Shown piece after piece: positions 9,388-16,872 of a stretch of 64,000 nt of DNA. Position 1 is the stretch's first letter. Every line of letters begins with the position of its first letter. The stretch lies in contig CAKQUE010000001.1 of assembly GCA_934277435.1 (NCBI GenBank), positions 310,001 to 374,000 on the forward strand. The letters run 5' to 3'. Source of the stretch: an uncultured Alphaproteobacteria bacterium. GTDB lineage: Bacteria; Pseudomonadota; Alphaproteobacteria; RF32; CAG-239. A program made the position numbers and the translations under genes. The notes below the pieces were generated by a model that saw only the letters and a program-made list of their open reading frames with translations, ran no database searches and was not told where the DNA came from.

Positions 9388-9959
9388 AAGATTATGGTAC
9401 CGGCGATAAGGCGTTATCAACAGCAAAAGCTATTGATTTGGGCGTTGTTCCTGATGAGTTAATTAAAAGTGGAACAGGTGGTGCCAAAGTATTGAAAAAT
9501 GCTTATAATGGAGATGTTTTTATTAAAGCCAGTAATTCAACAACAGGTGAAACTGGAAATAGAGCGTTTGTAATTGTATTTGATGGGTTGTCAAAAGAAG
9601 CTTGCATTACTTTGGCTACAAACGATTGGGGTTCAGGATTTTCTTCAGGTTTGATTGCGTTGCATGCTCAAGGAGAAGCGTTTGGAAATAATGACCTTGG
9701 AGATGTCATCGGATGTACTGGTACTGCAGATGCCTCGAATTATATTAATGGCGGTATAGGTTTAGCATCTGGTTTTGGTGTTAGTCTTAATGCAGAGGGA
9801 GATGGTGCTACTACTCCTAGTGCTCCTACTACTACGCCTGCTGCTAAGGGATATACTGCTTGTCCAGGGCATAATATGCCAATGCCTGTTGCAAAAGCTG
9901 CAAAGGCATGCGCATGCGACAGCGGTAACACATGCTCTGTTACTTGGAAATACTACTGA
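9195..9959 (+). CDS. type IV prepilin-like protein 2
   Basis: This 254-residue paralogue of the preceding gene has the same leader and GRSMIEMLGVLAIIGVL helix, the same EACITLATNDWG block and the same cysteine-rich ending (ACACDSGNTCS before WKYY). It differs in the middle and carries an extra Thr/Pro/Ala-rich stretch at about 205-222 that looks like a flexible surface linker. Its ribosome binding site and first bases copy those of gene 1, so both are probably translated at similar strength from one mRNA. Two stacked terminators follow. The role is probably a major or minor pilin; sequence alone does not decide. Confidence 0.85.
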   Translation: MTMLKTNENGRSMIEMLGVLAIIGVLSVGGIAGYSKAMNKFKTNKVADNVSMIVANIKTLYAQQKDYGTGDKALSTAKAIDLGVVPDELIKSGTGGAKVLKNAYNGDVFIKASNSTTGETGNRAFVIVFDGLSKEACITLATNDWGSGFSSGLIALHAQGEAFGNNDLGDVIGCTGTADASNYINGGIGLASGFGVSLNAEGDGATTPSAPTTTPAAKGYTACPGHNMPMPVAKAAKACACDSGNTCSVTWKYY

Positions 9960-9975
9960 GTTTGGCGGCGTGTGA

Positions 9976-10000
9976 CGGCTTGAGCGATATCATCAAGCCG
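9976..10000. other. hairpin at the end of the prepilin operon
   Basis: CGGCTTGA and TCAAGCCG form a perfect 8-base stem around a 9-base loop, without a T run. It could protect the mRNA 3' end. Confidence 0.4.
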
Positions 10001-10013
10001 CCCGCTTGCCAAT

Positions 10014-10049
10014 AAACTGCCATTTACTCTCAAATATACGGCAGTTTTT
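10014..10049 (+). terminator. terminator 1 of the prepilin operon
   Basis: AAACTGCC pairs with GGCAGTTT across an 18-base loop, followed by T5. Confidence 0.6.
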
Positions 10050-10053
10050 CTCC

Positions 10054-10089
10054 GAAACACCCTTGCTCCTAACTTGGGTGTTTCTTTTT
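10054..10089 (+). terminator. terminator 2 of the prepilin operon
   Basis: GAAACACCC pairs perfectly with GGGTGTTTC, then TTCTTTTT. It lies directly after terminator 1, giving a double stop. Confidence 0.75.
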
Positions 10090-10110
10090 GTGTTCTATTA
10101 CTCTCGCTTT

Positions 10111-10268
10111 GCGTTGCCGCTGGCAACAAATTCGTGGGTACTCGGGATTGGCACATCCAGTTGGGTGTGCCACCCAAGTATGACGTTTCTATCCTCGCCG
10201 TCATTCTTGCCACCACACCCTACTGGCTGTGGTCGGCGAGAATCCATAACGCCATTGCGATAGCAATG
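10111..10268. repeat. modular hairpin repeat, type A, copy 1
   Basis: This 158-base unit begins with the small hairpin GTTGCCGCTGGCAAC. A stem GGCACATCC/GGGTGTGCC follows, then a long imperfect stem running from ATTCTTGCC to GGCGAGAAT. The second copy (10275-10432) has the same length. It resembles the extragenic repeats of other bacteria whose reverse strand reads as a MDSR-type peptide. I see no protein-coding role. Confidence 0.85.
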
Positions 10269-10274
10269 TCTAAT

Positions 10275-10432
10275 GTGTTGCTTTCAGCAACAAAGTCGTG
10301 GATACTCGGGATTGGCACATCCAGTTGGGTGTGCCACCCAAGTATGACGTTTCTATCTTCGTTGTCATTCTTGCCACCACACCCTACTGGCTGTGGTCGG
10401 CGAGAATCCATAATGCCATTGCGACAGCAATG
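10275..10432. repeat. modular hairpin repeat, type A, copy 2
   Basis: This is a tandem copy of the unit at 10111-10268 with the same length and few substitutions. Its leader GTTGCTTTCAGCAAC is the form shared with the type B repeats at 10811 and 16711. A truncated third leader starts at 10441. Confidence 0.85.
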
Positions 10433-10498
10433 TTCATAATGCGTTGCTATTGGCGGCGCATATTGACAATATTTACTAAATTGTTTAATGTTAATTTT

Positions 10499-10789
10499 AT
10501 GAAAACAATGTATGTATATATCATAGCAAGTAAACGAAATGGCACCATATACTCCGGTGTTACAAATAATTTAGTGCGTCGAATTTACGAACACAGAAAT
10601 GAGTTGATAGAAGGTTTTTCTAAACGTTATCACATTCATATGTTAGTTTATTATGAAATTTACGAAGATGCTTTGACGGCTATTGAAAGAGAGAAAAAAA
10701 TTAAGCATGCAAGCCGTAAATATAAATTGTCACTTATTAAAAAAATGAATCCAGATTGGATTGATTTGTATGAAAAAATTTGCCAATAA
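10499..10789 (+). CDS. small GIY-YIG nuclease-domain protein
   Basis: The 96-residue protein matches the single-domain GIY-YIG family (YhbQ/UPF0213 type). The order is YVYIIAS, then GTIYSGVTN in place of the GIY-YIG core, the conserved Arg in LVRRIYEHR, and Glu in IEREKKIK. A reading frame continues upstream into the repeat, but I start at the ATG that begins the conserved domain; the next ATG, three codons later, is also possible. There is no good ribosome binding site. It sits between type A and type B repeats, an arrangement that suggests a mobile or repeat-associated origin. A role in repeat movement is speculative. Confidence 0.75.
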   Translation: MKTMYVYIIASKRNGTIYSGVTNNLVRRIYEHRNELIEGFSKRYHIHMLVYYEIYEDALTAIEREKKIKHASRKYKLSLIKKMNPDWIDLYEKICQ

Positions 10790-10810
10790 ATTTATATAAG
10801 TAAAAAATTG

Positions 10811-10890
10811 GCGTTGCTTTCAGCAACAAGGTCGTGGATTCTCCAGTCTGCCTCAGCCTATAAGGCGGCATGAGGCGCTGAAGAATGACG
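10811..10890. repeat. modular hairpin repeat, type B, copy 1
   Basis: The first 64 bases match 16711-16774 with one mismatch. The leader GCGTTGCTTTCAGCAAC is shared with type A, but the body differs: a stem GCCTCA/TGAGGC with inner GCC/GGC. Confidence 0.8.
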
Positions 10891-10925
10891 CCGAGAGTGG
10901 TGGTGGAAAACTGTGTTATATAAAC

Positions 10926-10946
10926 AAAAAACTCCCAAAAGGGAGT
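10926..10946 (-). terminator. terminator of tRNA-Ser
   Basis: On the minus strand ACTCCC-TTTT-GGGAGT is followed by TTTTT, 12 bases after the tRNA. Confidence 0.8.
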
Positions 10947-10958
10947 GTTTTCGTTTAT

Positions 10959-11049
10959 TGGCGGTGAGACAGGGATTTGAACCCTGGGTACCCGCAATGG
11001 GTACAATTGATTTCGAGTCAATCGCATTCGACCACTCTGCCATCTCACC
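10959..11049 (-). tRNA. tRNA-Ser (anticodon CGA)
   Basis: This is a 91-base class II tRNA. The acceptor stem is GGTGAGA/TCTCACC with encoded GCCA end. The anticodon loop CTCGAAA sits in an ATTGA/TCAAT stem and gives anticodon CGA, which reads UCG. The long variable arm pairs GTACCC with GGGTAC, and the T loop is TTCAAAT. It is followed by its own terminator. Confidence 0.95.
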
Positions 11050-11168
11050 AGCTGAAAAATGTGGTCAAGTTGTTTGTAGGCTACTTTGCAAAAAAATGCA
11101 AGTGCTTTGTTTTAAAAACTAGACTCTTTTTCTTTTTTATGTTATTTTGTACAAAAATCGGAGGTATT

Positions 11169-11723
11169 ATGTCTAGAAAACAATATCGAGTAATTTGCTC
11201 AAAAGAACGTTTTAAAGATGATGTGATTATTGATATTGCTCCGGCTGACGGCGTGATTCATGAGATGATTTTTGCCAGCCGCAAAAAAGAAAATCCCAAG
11301 CTGGAAAATTATGGCGGCTCAATATATTTGACCGATATAGACGGACAAAAACCAGAAATTACTTTTGGCGATTTTAAACTTTCAGAACAGCTGGTTAATG
11401 CTCCAGCTCGAAAATCTCCAATGTATATGTATTATGAAAGTTTGGCGAGAGAATTAACTCCAAAAATTGTGGAAACATTTAATAAAATGAAAGCCGATGG
11501 TAAAGAATCTACCTTAGATGTTTGTATGATGGATTATTTGGCTTCAAAACAAGACGGAGAAGTTAAAACTCTGCAAGAGGAAAAGTTGAAAGAGTATGCC
11601 GAGCGCCGCCGCAAAATTGAACAGTATAAAAAAGAAACCATCGAGCGCCGAGAAAATGAAAAATCGGCGTGCAAACCCGAAGTTTTGTTGGCTTGGAAAC
11701 AAGCTTTGCAGCACGGTGATTAA
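11169..11723 (+). CDS. hypothetical protein, basic C-terminal helix
   Basis: I do not recognise this 184-residue protein. It begins MSRKQYRVICSKERF, has a mixed alpha/beta N-terminal part (about 1-90), then helices. A long charged helix rich in Lys, Glu and Arg (about 135-172) could form a coiled coil. There is no signal peptide or membrane segment, so it is probably cytoplasmic. CGGAGG lies just before the ATG. A longer reading frame extends over the tRNA region and is not credible. Its end overlaps the end of the convergent tag gene by 4 bases. Confidence 0.7.
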   Translation: MSRKQYRVICSKERFKDDVIIDIAPADGVIHEMIFASRKKENPKLENYGGSIYLTDIDGQKPEITFGDFKLSEQLVNAPARKSPMYMYYESLARELTPKIVETFNKMKADGKESTLDVCMMDYLASKQDGEVKTLQEEKLKEYAERRRKIEQYKKETIERRENEKSACKPEVLLAWKQALQHGD

Positions 11724-12268
11724 TCGGAAACGTGGCAAAAACATTGCGGTTCGTGATCGTTGATAATGCCGACCGCTTGTAAATAGGAATATATAATCAC
11801 ACTGCCGACATATTTCATTCCGCGCTTTTTTAAATCCTTGGAAATGGTCGCCGAAAGCTCGTTTTGCACAGGGCAGGGAAATATATTGTATTTTTTGGTT
11901 TCGCCGTTTGTAAAATGCCATAAATATTGGTCAAACGAACCAAACTCTTGCTGAATTTGCAAAAATATTTTGGCGTTGCTAATGGCGGCGCAAATTTTTT
12001 GTCGGCTGCGGATAATTTTGGGGTTTTGCAGCATTTTTTCTATTTTTGCCTCGTCAAATTTAGCTACTTTTTCTGGCTCAAAATCGGCAAATTCTTTTGC
12101 AAAGGCTGTCCGCTTTTTCAAAACCGTTATCCATGATAGTCCGGCTTGAAAACCCTCTAAAATCAGCATTTCAAAAAGCTTGCGATCGTTATGCACCGGT
12201 TTGCCCCATTCTTTATCGTGATAACGGGCATAAATTTCGCAATTTTCATCAACCCAAGAACAGCGCAT
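11720..12268 (-). CDS. tag: DNA-3-methyladenine glycosylase I
   Basis: The 182-residue protein matches Tag, which removes 3-methyladenine from alkylated DNA. Zinc ligands fit the family: Cys3, His17, and His172 and Cys176 in DHEPQCFC. The active-site Glu38 lies in ILEGFQAGLSW, with Trp46 nearby. It starts 2 bases after the stop of the SDR gene, so the two are cotranscribed. Confidence 0.95.
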   Translation of the reverse strand: MRCSWVDENCEIYARYHDKEWGKPVHNDRKLFEMLILEGFQAGLSWITVLKKRTAFAKEFADFEPEKVAKFDEAKIEKMLQNPKIIRSRQKICAAISNAKIFLQIQQEFGSFDQYLWHFTNGETKKYNIFPCPVQNELSATISKDLKKRGMKYVGSVIIYSYLQAVGIINDHEPQCFCHVSD

Positions 12269-12270
12269 TT

Positions 12271-13035
12271 TTATACCTTATGCGGCAAACGGCTATAAAT
12301 AAAATCACTCAGACAATTTGGCAAAATAGAAAGCAACCAAACGCCAAAACGCATTGGCCATGGAAAAGCTATCAGCCCGATGTTTTTTTGAAGGCCTTTA
12401 TAAATAATGTCGGCGGCCTTGTCAGCTTCCATAAAAAATGGCATCGGACAGGTGTTTTTGTCGGTTATTCTGGAGCGTACAAAGCCAGGGCAAATCACGT
12501 TTACGGCAATGTTTTGGGCTCTCAGACTGTTACGCAAAGCTTCGCCATAGGCTTTGACGCACGCTTTGCTGGCACTATATGACGGACAGGCGCTGAGTCC
12601 GTGATATCCGGCAATCGAGGCGGTTATGGCAATGATTTTTGTGGTGTTTTCGCTCTGTTTTTTATATATTTCAACAGCCGGCGTAACCGTGTTCAAAACA
12701 CCCATAACATTGGTGTTGAAAGTGTTGTATATGTTTTGCGGAGTTTCCTCTCCGGTAGAAACGCCGGCGTTGGCAAAAACTAAGTTAAGCGGCGCTTTTT
12801 GGTTGCATTCTGCAATCCATTTTTCCATTGCGGCTTTATCGGCAACATCAATAATTTTACCTTCTGTCGTGCAGCCAAATTTTTGACATTTAGAAACAAC
12901 TTCTTGCAAACGATTAGCATTCCGTCCGCTCAAAAATAAATTTTTTGCACCGTTTTTAGCATAGGTCAAAGCAAGGGCTTCACCAATTCCCGATGAGGCG
13001 CCGGTGATGAGAATGTTTTTGATATTTTTTTGCAT
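12271..13035 (-). CDS. short-chain dehydrogenase/reductase
   Basis: This 254-residue classical SDR has the NAD(P)-binding motif TGASSGIG near residue 11, NAGVS near 90, a catalytic Ser in ITASIAGYHG and YSASK near 153. After the Rossmann core it ends with a hydrophobic stretch (PWPMRFGVWLLSILP) that may touch the membrane. The substrate is unknown. It is upstream of tag in a two-gene unit and divergent from gmk. Confidence 0.85.
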   Translation of the reverse strand: MQKNIKNILITGASSGIGEALALTYAKNGAKNLFLSGRNANRLQEVVSKCQKFGCTTEGKIIDVADKAAMEKWIAECNQKAPLNLVFANAGVSTGEETPQNIYNTFNTNVMGVLNTVTPAVEIYKKQSENTTKIIAITASIAGYHGLSACPSYSASKACVKAYGEALRNSLRAQNIAVNVICPGFVRSRITDKNTCPMPFFMEADKAADIIYKGLQKNIGLIAFPWPMRFGVWLLSILPNCLSDFIYSRLPHKV

Positions 13036-13126
13036 TGTCTGATTATCCTAGTAAAATTTTAACTGTTGCGTTATATGTTATTTATAGGTTATATTATAGC
13101 TGCGTTTATTTTGCAAGAGGAAGAAA

Positions 13127-13789
13127 ATGACTGATATTATCGACACATTAAAAAAAGTTCGCCGCGGTGCCATGTTTATTATTGAAGCGCCGTCCGGTAC
13201 AGGAAAAACTTCGGTAATCAAAAAACTTATGGCGCTTGACAATAATCTGAAATTTTCAGTTTCAGCTACTACACGCAAGCCGCGTGAGGGCGAAAAAGAT
13301 GGTGTCGATTACTATTATATCAGTGATGAAAAATATGATGAGTTACTAAAACAAGATGCTTTTTATGAGCATGTGGACTCTCAATATGGCTCACGCTACG
13401 GAACGCTGCGCTCCGAAGTGGATAGTTTTATTAACGTGGGGCAAGATGTGGTGTTTGATATGGACTGGGTAGGCTTGCGTCAGATGAAAGCAAAAGCTCC
13501 CGATGATGTGGTGTCTATCTACTTTTTGCCGCCGTCTATTCACGAGTTGCGCCGCCGTTTGGAAGGGCGTGGCACAGATAGCAAGGAAATTATCAATAAA
13601 CGTATGGGACTGATTTTGGAAAAAATGGCGCATTGGACGGAATACGATTATGTGGTTGTGAATGTTGATGTGGACCAAACAGTTGAAACCGTGCGTGAAA
13701 TTATTTCGGCAGAACGGATGAAGCGCGTGCGTCAGACCGGATTGGTTCAATTTGTTGAAAATTTGAAGAAAGAAGCCGAGCATGACTAA
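13127..13789 (+). CDS. gmk: guanylate kinase
   Basis: The 220-residue protein phosphorylates GMP to GDP with ATP. Its P-loop reads APSGTGKTS near residue 20 (usually GPSGAGKTS). The GMP-binding region follows with TTRKPREGEKDGVDYYY and YGSRYGT, and a lid region is near EGRGTD. It is slightly longer than the usual 205 residues because of a basic C-terminal tail. GAGGAAG lies before the ATG. The last 8 bases overlap the next gene. Confidence 0.95.
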   Translation: MTDIIDTLKKVRRGAMFIIEAPSGTGKTSVIKKLMALDNNLKFSVSATTRKPREGEKDGVDYYYISDEKYDELLKQDAFYEHVDSQYGSRYGTLRSEVDSFINVGQDVVFDMDWVGLRQMKAKAPDDVVSIYFLPPSIHELRRRLEGRGTDSKEIINKRMGLILEKMAHWTEYDYVVVNVDVDQTVETVREIISAERMKRVRQTGLVQFVENLKKEAEHD

Positions 13790-14177
13790 AATCCCTTTTA
13801 TCAATAAATACGGCGCGGTGTTTTTCTTTGAAGCGGACAAAGCTCAAAAGCGCGAAATTTCGTATTCGGTGGTGGCAAAAGATAATTTAGTGCTGTGTCA
13901 ATATGATAAAATTTCAGGGTTGTTTTCTTTTCCGGCAGAAGAATATTTGTCTTTAACCGAAACACCGACATTTAGTTTTGTTTTACATACAAAAGTAGAA
14001 GAAAACGGTAAATATTTTAATGATGTGCAGACGTTTAAAGTTTATGATGTCGAAAATGCTCAAATTGACAGCGGTCTCCTGAATTGGCAGCTGATAGAAG
14101 ATATTATGGTTTCTAATGTGCAATTTGATGAAACGCAGCGGAATGGTTTTAAAAATCTGATTGTGAGAAGGAGATAA
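13782..14177 (+). CDS. hypothetical protein, possible degenerate NUDIX fold
   Basis: I do not firmly recognise this 131-residue protein. The stretch AKDNLVLCQYDKISGLFSFP resembles the beginning of NUDIX hydrolases (a strand followed by G-x-W/F-x-x-P). The NUDIX box with its Glu cluster is absent, so hydrolase activity is unlikely. It overlaps gmk by 8 bases and precedes cysK by 4, so it is part of a tight gmk-cysK-lptG operon. The C-terminus is basic. Confidence 0.7.
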   Translation: MTKIPFINKYGAVFFFEADKAQKREISYSVVAKDNLVLCQYDKISGLFSFPAEEYLSLTETPTFSFVLHTKVEENGKYFNDVQTFKVYDVENAQIDSGLLNWQLIEDIMVSNVQFDETQRNGFKNLIVRRR

Positions 14178-14181
14178 CATA

Positions 14182-15132
14182 ATGCAAAAAATATATGATT
14201 CTATAGAAGATTTGATTGGGCATACTCCTTTACTGAAACTCAATAAACTAATGAAAAAGTTTGAGTGTCAGGCTAATATTATTGGTAAGTGTGAATTTTA
14301 TAATCCGATTTTTTCCGTAAAAGATAGAGTAGCTCTGAATATGATAAATAAGGCGCCGTTTAGCAAAATTAATGAAAATACGGTGTTTATTGAAGCGACT
14401 TCGGGCAATACCGGTGTTGGTTTGGCGGCATTTTGCGCCGAGCGCGGCTATAAATTGGTTATTGTGATGCCTGAAAATATGGCGCATGAAAAAATTGCGT
14501 TGATTCGTCAATTTGGCGCCGAAGTTTTGCTTACTCCTGCGGCCGAAGGTATGGCTGGCGCTATTCGTAAAGTGGAAATGCTGAAAGCTCGTTCAGAAAA
14601 TCTGATAGAATTCAAACAATTTGAAAATCAGGCTAATGTAGAAGCACATCAGCTGACAACCAGTGTGGAAATTATGGAAGATACGGGTGGAAACGTTGAC
14701 GCACTTGTGTGCGGTGTCGGGACTGCCGGAACTATCACCGGTATTGCATCGGCGCTGAAATCTTGCATTCCGGATTTGTATGTGATGGCGGTTGAACCTG
14801 CAGAAAGTCCGGTTTTGAGCGGAGGGCAGAAAGGCGCACACCGAATCGGAGGTATTGGGGCTGGATTTGTGCCGCCGCTATATCGTCCGGAATTGGTTGA
14901 CGAAGTTTATAAAGTAAGTAGTAAAGACGCTTTGGATATGACTAAAATTGTGGCGCAAAATGAAGGCTTGCCTGTCGGCGTTTCTGCAGCAGCGGCTTTG
15001 ACGGCAGCAATAAATTTAGCCAAACGAGATGAAATGGCGGGTAAAAATATTGTTGTGATTTTACCGGATAGCATTGAGCGCTATTTGTCTGACCCGTATT
15101 TTAATGATGAACAAGTTGAATCACAGGACTAA
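14182..15132 (+). CDS. cysK: cysteine synthase family protein
   Basis: The 316-residue pyridoxal-phosphate enzyme makes cysteine from O-acetylserine and sulfide. The lysine that binds the cofactor lies in NPIFSVKDR near residue 47. The substrate loop is EATSGNTG, and the phosphate-binding loop is GVGTAGTITG. Length is normal for CysK/CysM. GGAG precedes the ATG. It is followed after 3 bases by lptG. No serine acetyltransferase is nearby, so the acyl donor preference is not shown. Confidence 0.9.
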   Translation: MQKIYDSIEDLIGHTPLLKLNKLMKKFECQANIIGKCEFYNPIFSVKDRVALNMINKAPFSKINENTVFIEATSGNTGVGLAAFCAERGYKLVIVMPENMAHEKIALIRQFGAEVLLTPAAEGMAGAIRKVEMLKARSENLIEFKQFENQANVEAHQLTTSVEIMEDTGGNVDALVCGVGTAGTITGIASALKSCIPDLYVMAVEPAESPVLSGGQKGAHRIGGIGAGFVPPLYRPELVDEVYKVSSKDALDMTKIVAQNEGLPVGVSAAAALTAAINLAKRDEMAGKNIVVILPDSIERYLSDPYFNDEQVESQD

Positions 15133-15135
15133 AAA

Positions 15136-16242
15136 ATGAAATTTTTTGCTATTCTCAGCCGCTATCTTAATCGCCAATTATTGGGCAATTTCTTTATGGT
15201 GCTGTTTGCTATTTTGGGCATTATTTTAATGTTTGATTCCATAGAAACATTGCGTAAAATTTCTGGCCGCGATGACGTGACAATGTGGTTTGCCGCTCAG
15301 TTGGCGGTGACGAGAGTAACTAAAACCGTGGAAATTGTGTTGCCGTTTGTGATGATGGTGGCCGCGATGATAACTTTTTGGCGTTTAAGTAAAAACAATG
15401 AGTTTGTGATTATACGTTCGGCCGGTGTTTCTATGTTTGGCTTTTTGAAGCCTTTGATTATAGCTACTTTTTTGCTTGGTTTGGCAAATACTATGCTGTT
15501 TAATCCAATAGCGGCCAAAATGTTTGAATGGCACGAGGTTTTGGACTATCGATTGGATACGCATGACCCAAACGCGGTATTGTTTTCAAGTAAAGGACTA
15601 TGGATACGCGAATCGGTGGGCGAAGGTAAAGTGTTGCTGATTCAGGCCAAAACTTTACGACAGGAAAATAATACTTTGTGGATGCGTGATGTCAGCATTA
15701 CCGAACTTGGTCCAAATGCAAAAATTCTCAAAGGTTACGAAGCCTATTTTGCTACTTTGGAAGGCAATACCTTTCATTTGAAAGACGTCAAGGTGCTGGA
15801 AGGCGGTAAGCCTGTTGAATTTTTGATGGATTATGCTTATCAAACTTCAATTAATATGGAGCGTATCAAAGAAAACTTTATTGAGCCTGACGCTATCTCT
15901 TTTTGGCAGCTGCCGGAAACTATAGCCTTTTATGAACAGGCAGGTTTTTCTGCTCGTCGGCACTGGATGCGTTATCTCAGTCTTTGGGTGTCACCATTTT
16001 TACTTGTCGGTATGATGATGATTGCCGCCATATTTATGCTGCAAAATACCCAGCGAGGTTCTGGAATCTTAATGCGAGTTGTTTTAAGCATAGCCGTAGG
16101 GTTTATTGTATATTTTTCATCGCAAGTCGTATATGCCTTTGGTGTAAACGGATATATTCCAATTTGGCTTGCTGTTTCCGCCCCAACGCTAATTATTCTA
16201 CTGACAAGTACTTCGATGTTGGTTTCAGCGGACGAAGTTTAG
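15136..16242 (+). CDS. lptG: LptG, LPS export ABC transporter permease
   Basis: This 368-residue member of the YjgP/YjgQ family has six membrane segments split by a periplasmic domain (about 130-265). The stretches GLWIRES and ISFWQLPETIAFYEQAGFSARRHWMRY are typical of LptG, so I pair it with the LptF at 817. It should form the inner-membrane LPS extraction complex with LptF and LptB. It ends the gmk-cysK-lptG operon instead of following lptF, which is unusual. Its stop codon lies inside a hairpin (16231-16255). Confidence 0.87.
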   Translation: MKFFAILSRYLNRQLLGNFFMVLFAILGIILMFDSIETLRKISGRDDVTMWFAAQLAVTRVTKTVEIVLPFVMMVAAMITFWRLSKNNEFVIIRSAGVSMFGFLKPLIIATFLLGLANTMLFNPIAAKMFEWHEVLDYRLDTHDPNAVLFSSKGLWIRESVGEGKVLLIQAKTLRQENNTLWMRDVSITELGPNAKILKGYEAYFATLEGNTFHLKDVKVLEGGKPVEFLMDYAYQTSINMERIKENFIEPDAISFWQLPETIAFYEQAGFSARRHWMRYLSLWVSPFLLVGMMMIAAIFMLQNTQRGSGILMRVVLSIAVGFIVYFSSQVVYAFGVNGYIPIWLAVSAPTLIILLTSTSMLVSADEV

Positions 16243-16254
16243 AAGGAAACTCGT

Positions 16255-16280
16255 CTAGCTGGTATCTGCTAGGGATTTTT
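16255..16280 (+). terminator. probable terminator after lptG
   Basis: CTAGC pairs with GCTAG around an 8-base loop, followed by GGATTTTT. A second hairpin containing the lptG stop (GACGA.GTTT/AAACTCGTC) lies just before it. Confidence 0.45.
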
Positions 16281-16705
16281 GCGCTCGTGTACTATTATGT
16301 ACACGTCGCTTAAAAATTCCGTCGCATCTACGCACGCTATCCGAGTTTCTGCTAGTTAGGTGTTATTTGTGCTTGTGTACAACTTTGTACACGTCGCAAA
16401 AAAGTTAATGCGTATTAGCCTCATTATCAGAGTTTCTGAGAGTTAGTACCGGTTGCAGCAATAAGCAGCCGGTTTTTCTTATGTACTAGTCTGTACGCTG
16501 CGAAAAAATCTTACTTCGCATTAAGCTCATTATACGAGTTTTTCGTAAGCTAGTGCGTTTTGCGCTCGTGTACTATTATGTACACGTCGCTTAAAAATTC
16601 CGTCGCATCTACGCACGCTACCCGAGTTTTCTCTAGTTTGTGCCGGTTGCAACAATAAGCAGCCGTTTTTTCTTATGTACCCTTTTGTACACGTCGCTTA
16701 AAAAA
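16281..16705. repeat. array of structured GTGTAC-hairpin repeats
   Basis: Five related units (about 16281-16360, 16370-16446, 16479-16555, 16562-16641, and a fragment 16673-16705) fill this gene-free stretch. Each starts with a hairpin around GTGTAC...GTACAC, then TCGC, an A-rich stretch and CGAGTTT. Units 1 and 4 are almost identical over about 63 bases. Units 2 and 4 run into a second hairpin (CCGGTTGC...GCAGCCG) with a T run at 16447-16478 and 16642-16672, both terminator-like. The array has no open frame with coding character. A diverged copy is at 36880-36976. Confidence 0.85.
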
Positions 16706-16710
16706 TTAAT

Positions 16711-16790
16711 GCGTTGCTTTCAGCAACAAAGTCGTGGATTCTCCAGTCTGCCTCAGCCTATAAGGCGGCATGAGATGCTAAGAGTGACCT
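16711..16790. repeat. modular hairpin repeat, type B, copy 2
   Basis: This is a near-identical partner of 10811-10890. It cuts into the last unit of the GTGTAC-hairpin array, so it probably arrived later. Confidence 0.8.
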
Positions 16791-16801
16791 AAATTTATCA
16801 C

Positions 16802-16837
16802 AAAAAAGAGGAAGTCCAACTAGACTTCCTCCCTTTT
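16802..16837 (-). terminator. terminator of the rpsM-rpsK-rpoA unit
   Basis: GAGGAAGTC pairs perfectly with GACTTCCTC, with a T6 run on the minus strand. Confidence 0.9.
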
Positions 16838-16872
16838 TATCTCTCTAAAAGCTCATTAAGAACTTTTAAATT

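Noticed and set aside
10006..10439. Open frames on both strands across the type A repeats
   Set aside because: They are translations of the repeat and its hairpins. They have no ribosome binding sites and the two copies give unrelated frames.
10737..11048. Minus-strand frames over the tRNA-Ser region
   Set aside because: They cover the tRNA, its terminator and part of a repeat, so coding is not credible.
16281..16705. CRISPR array
   Set aside because: Units are unequal, vary inside the repeat, have no uniform spacers and no cas genes nearby.
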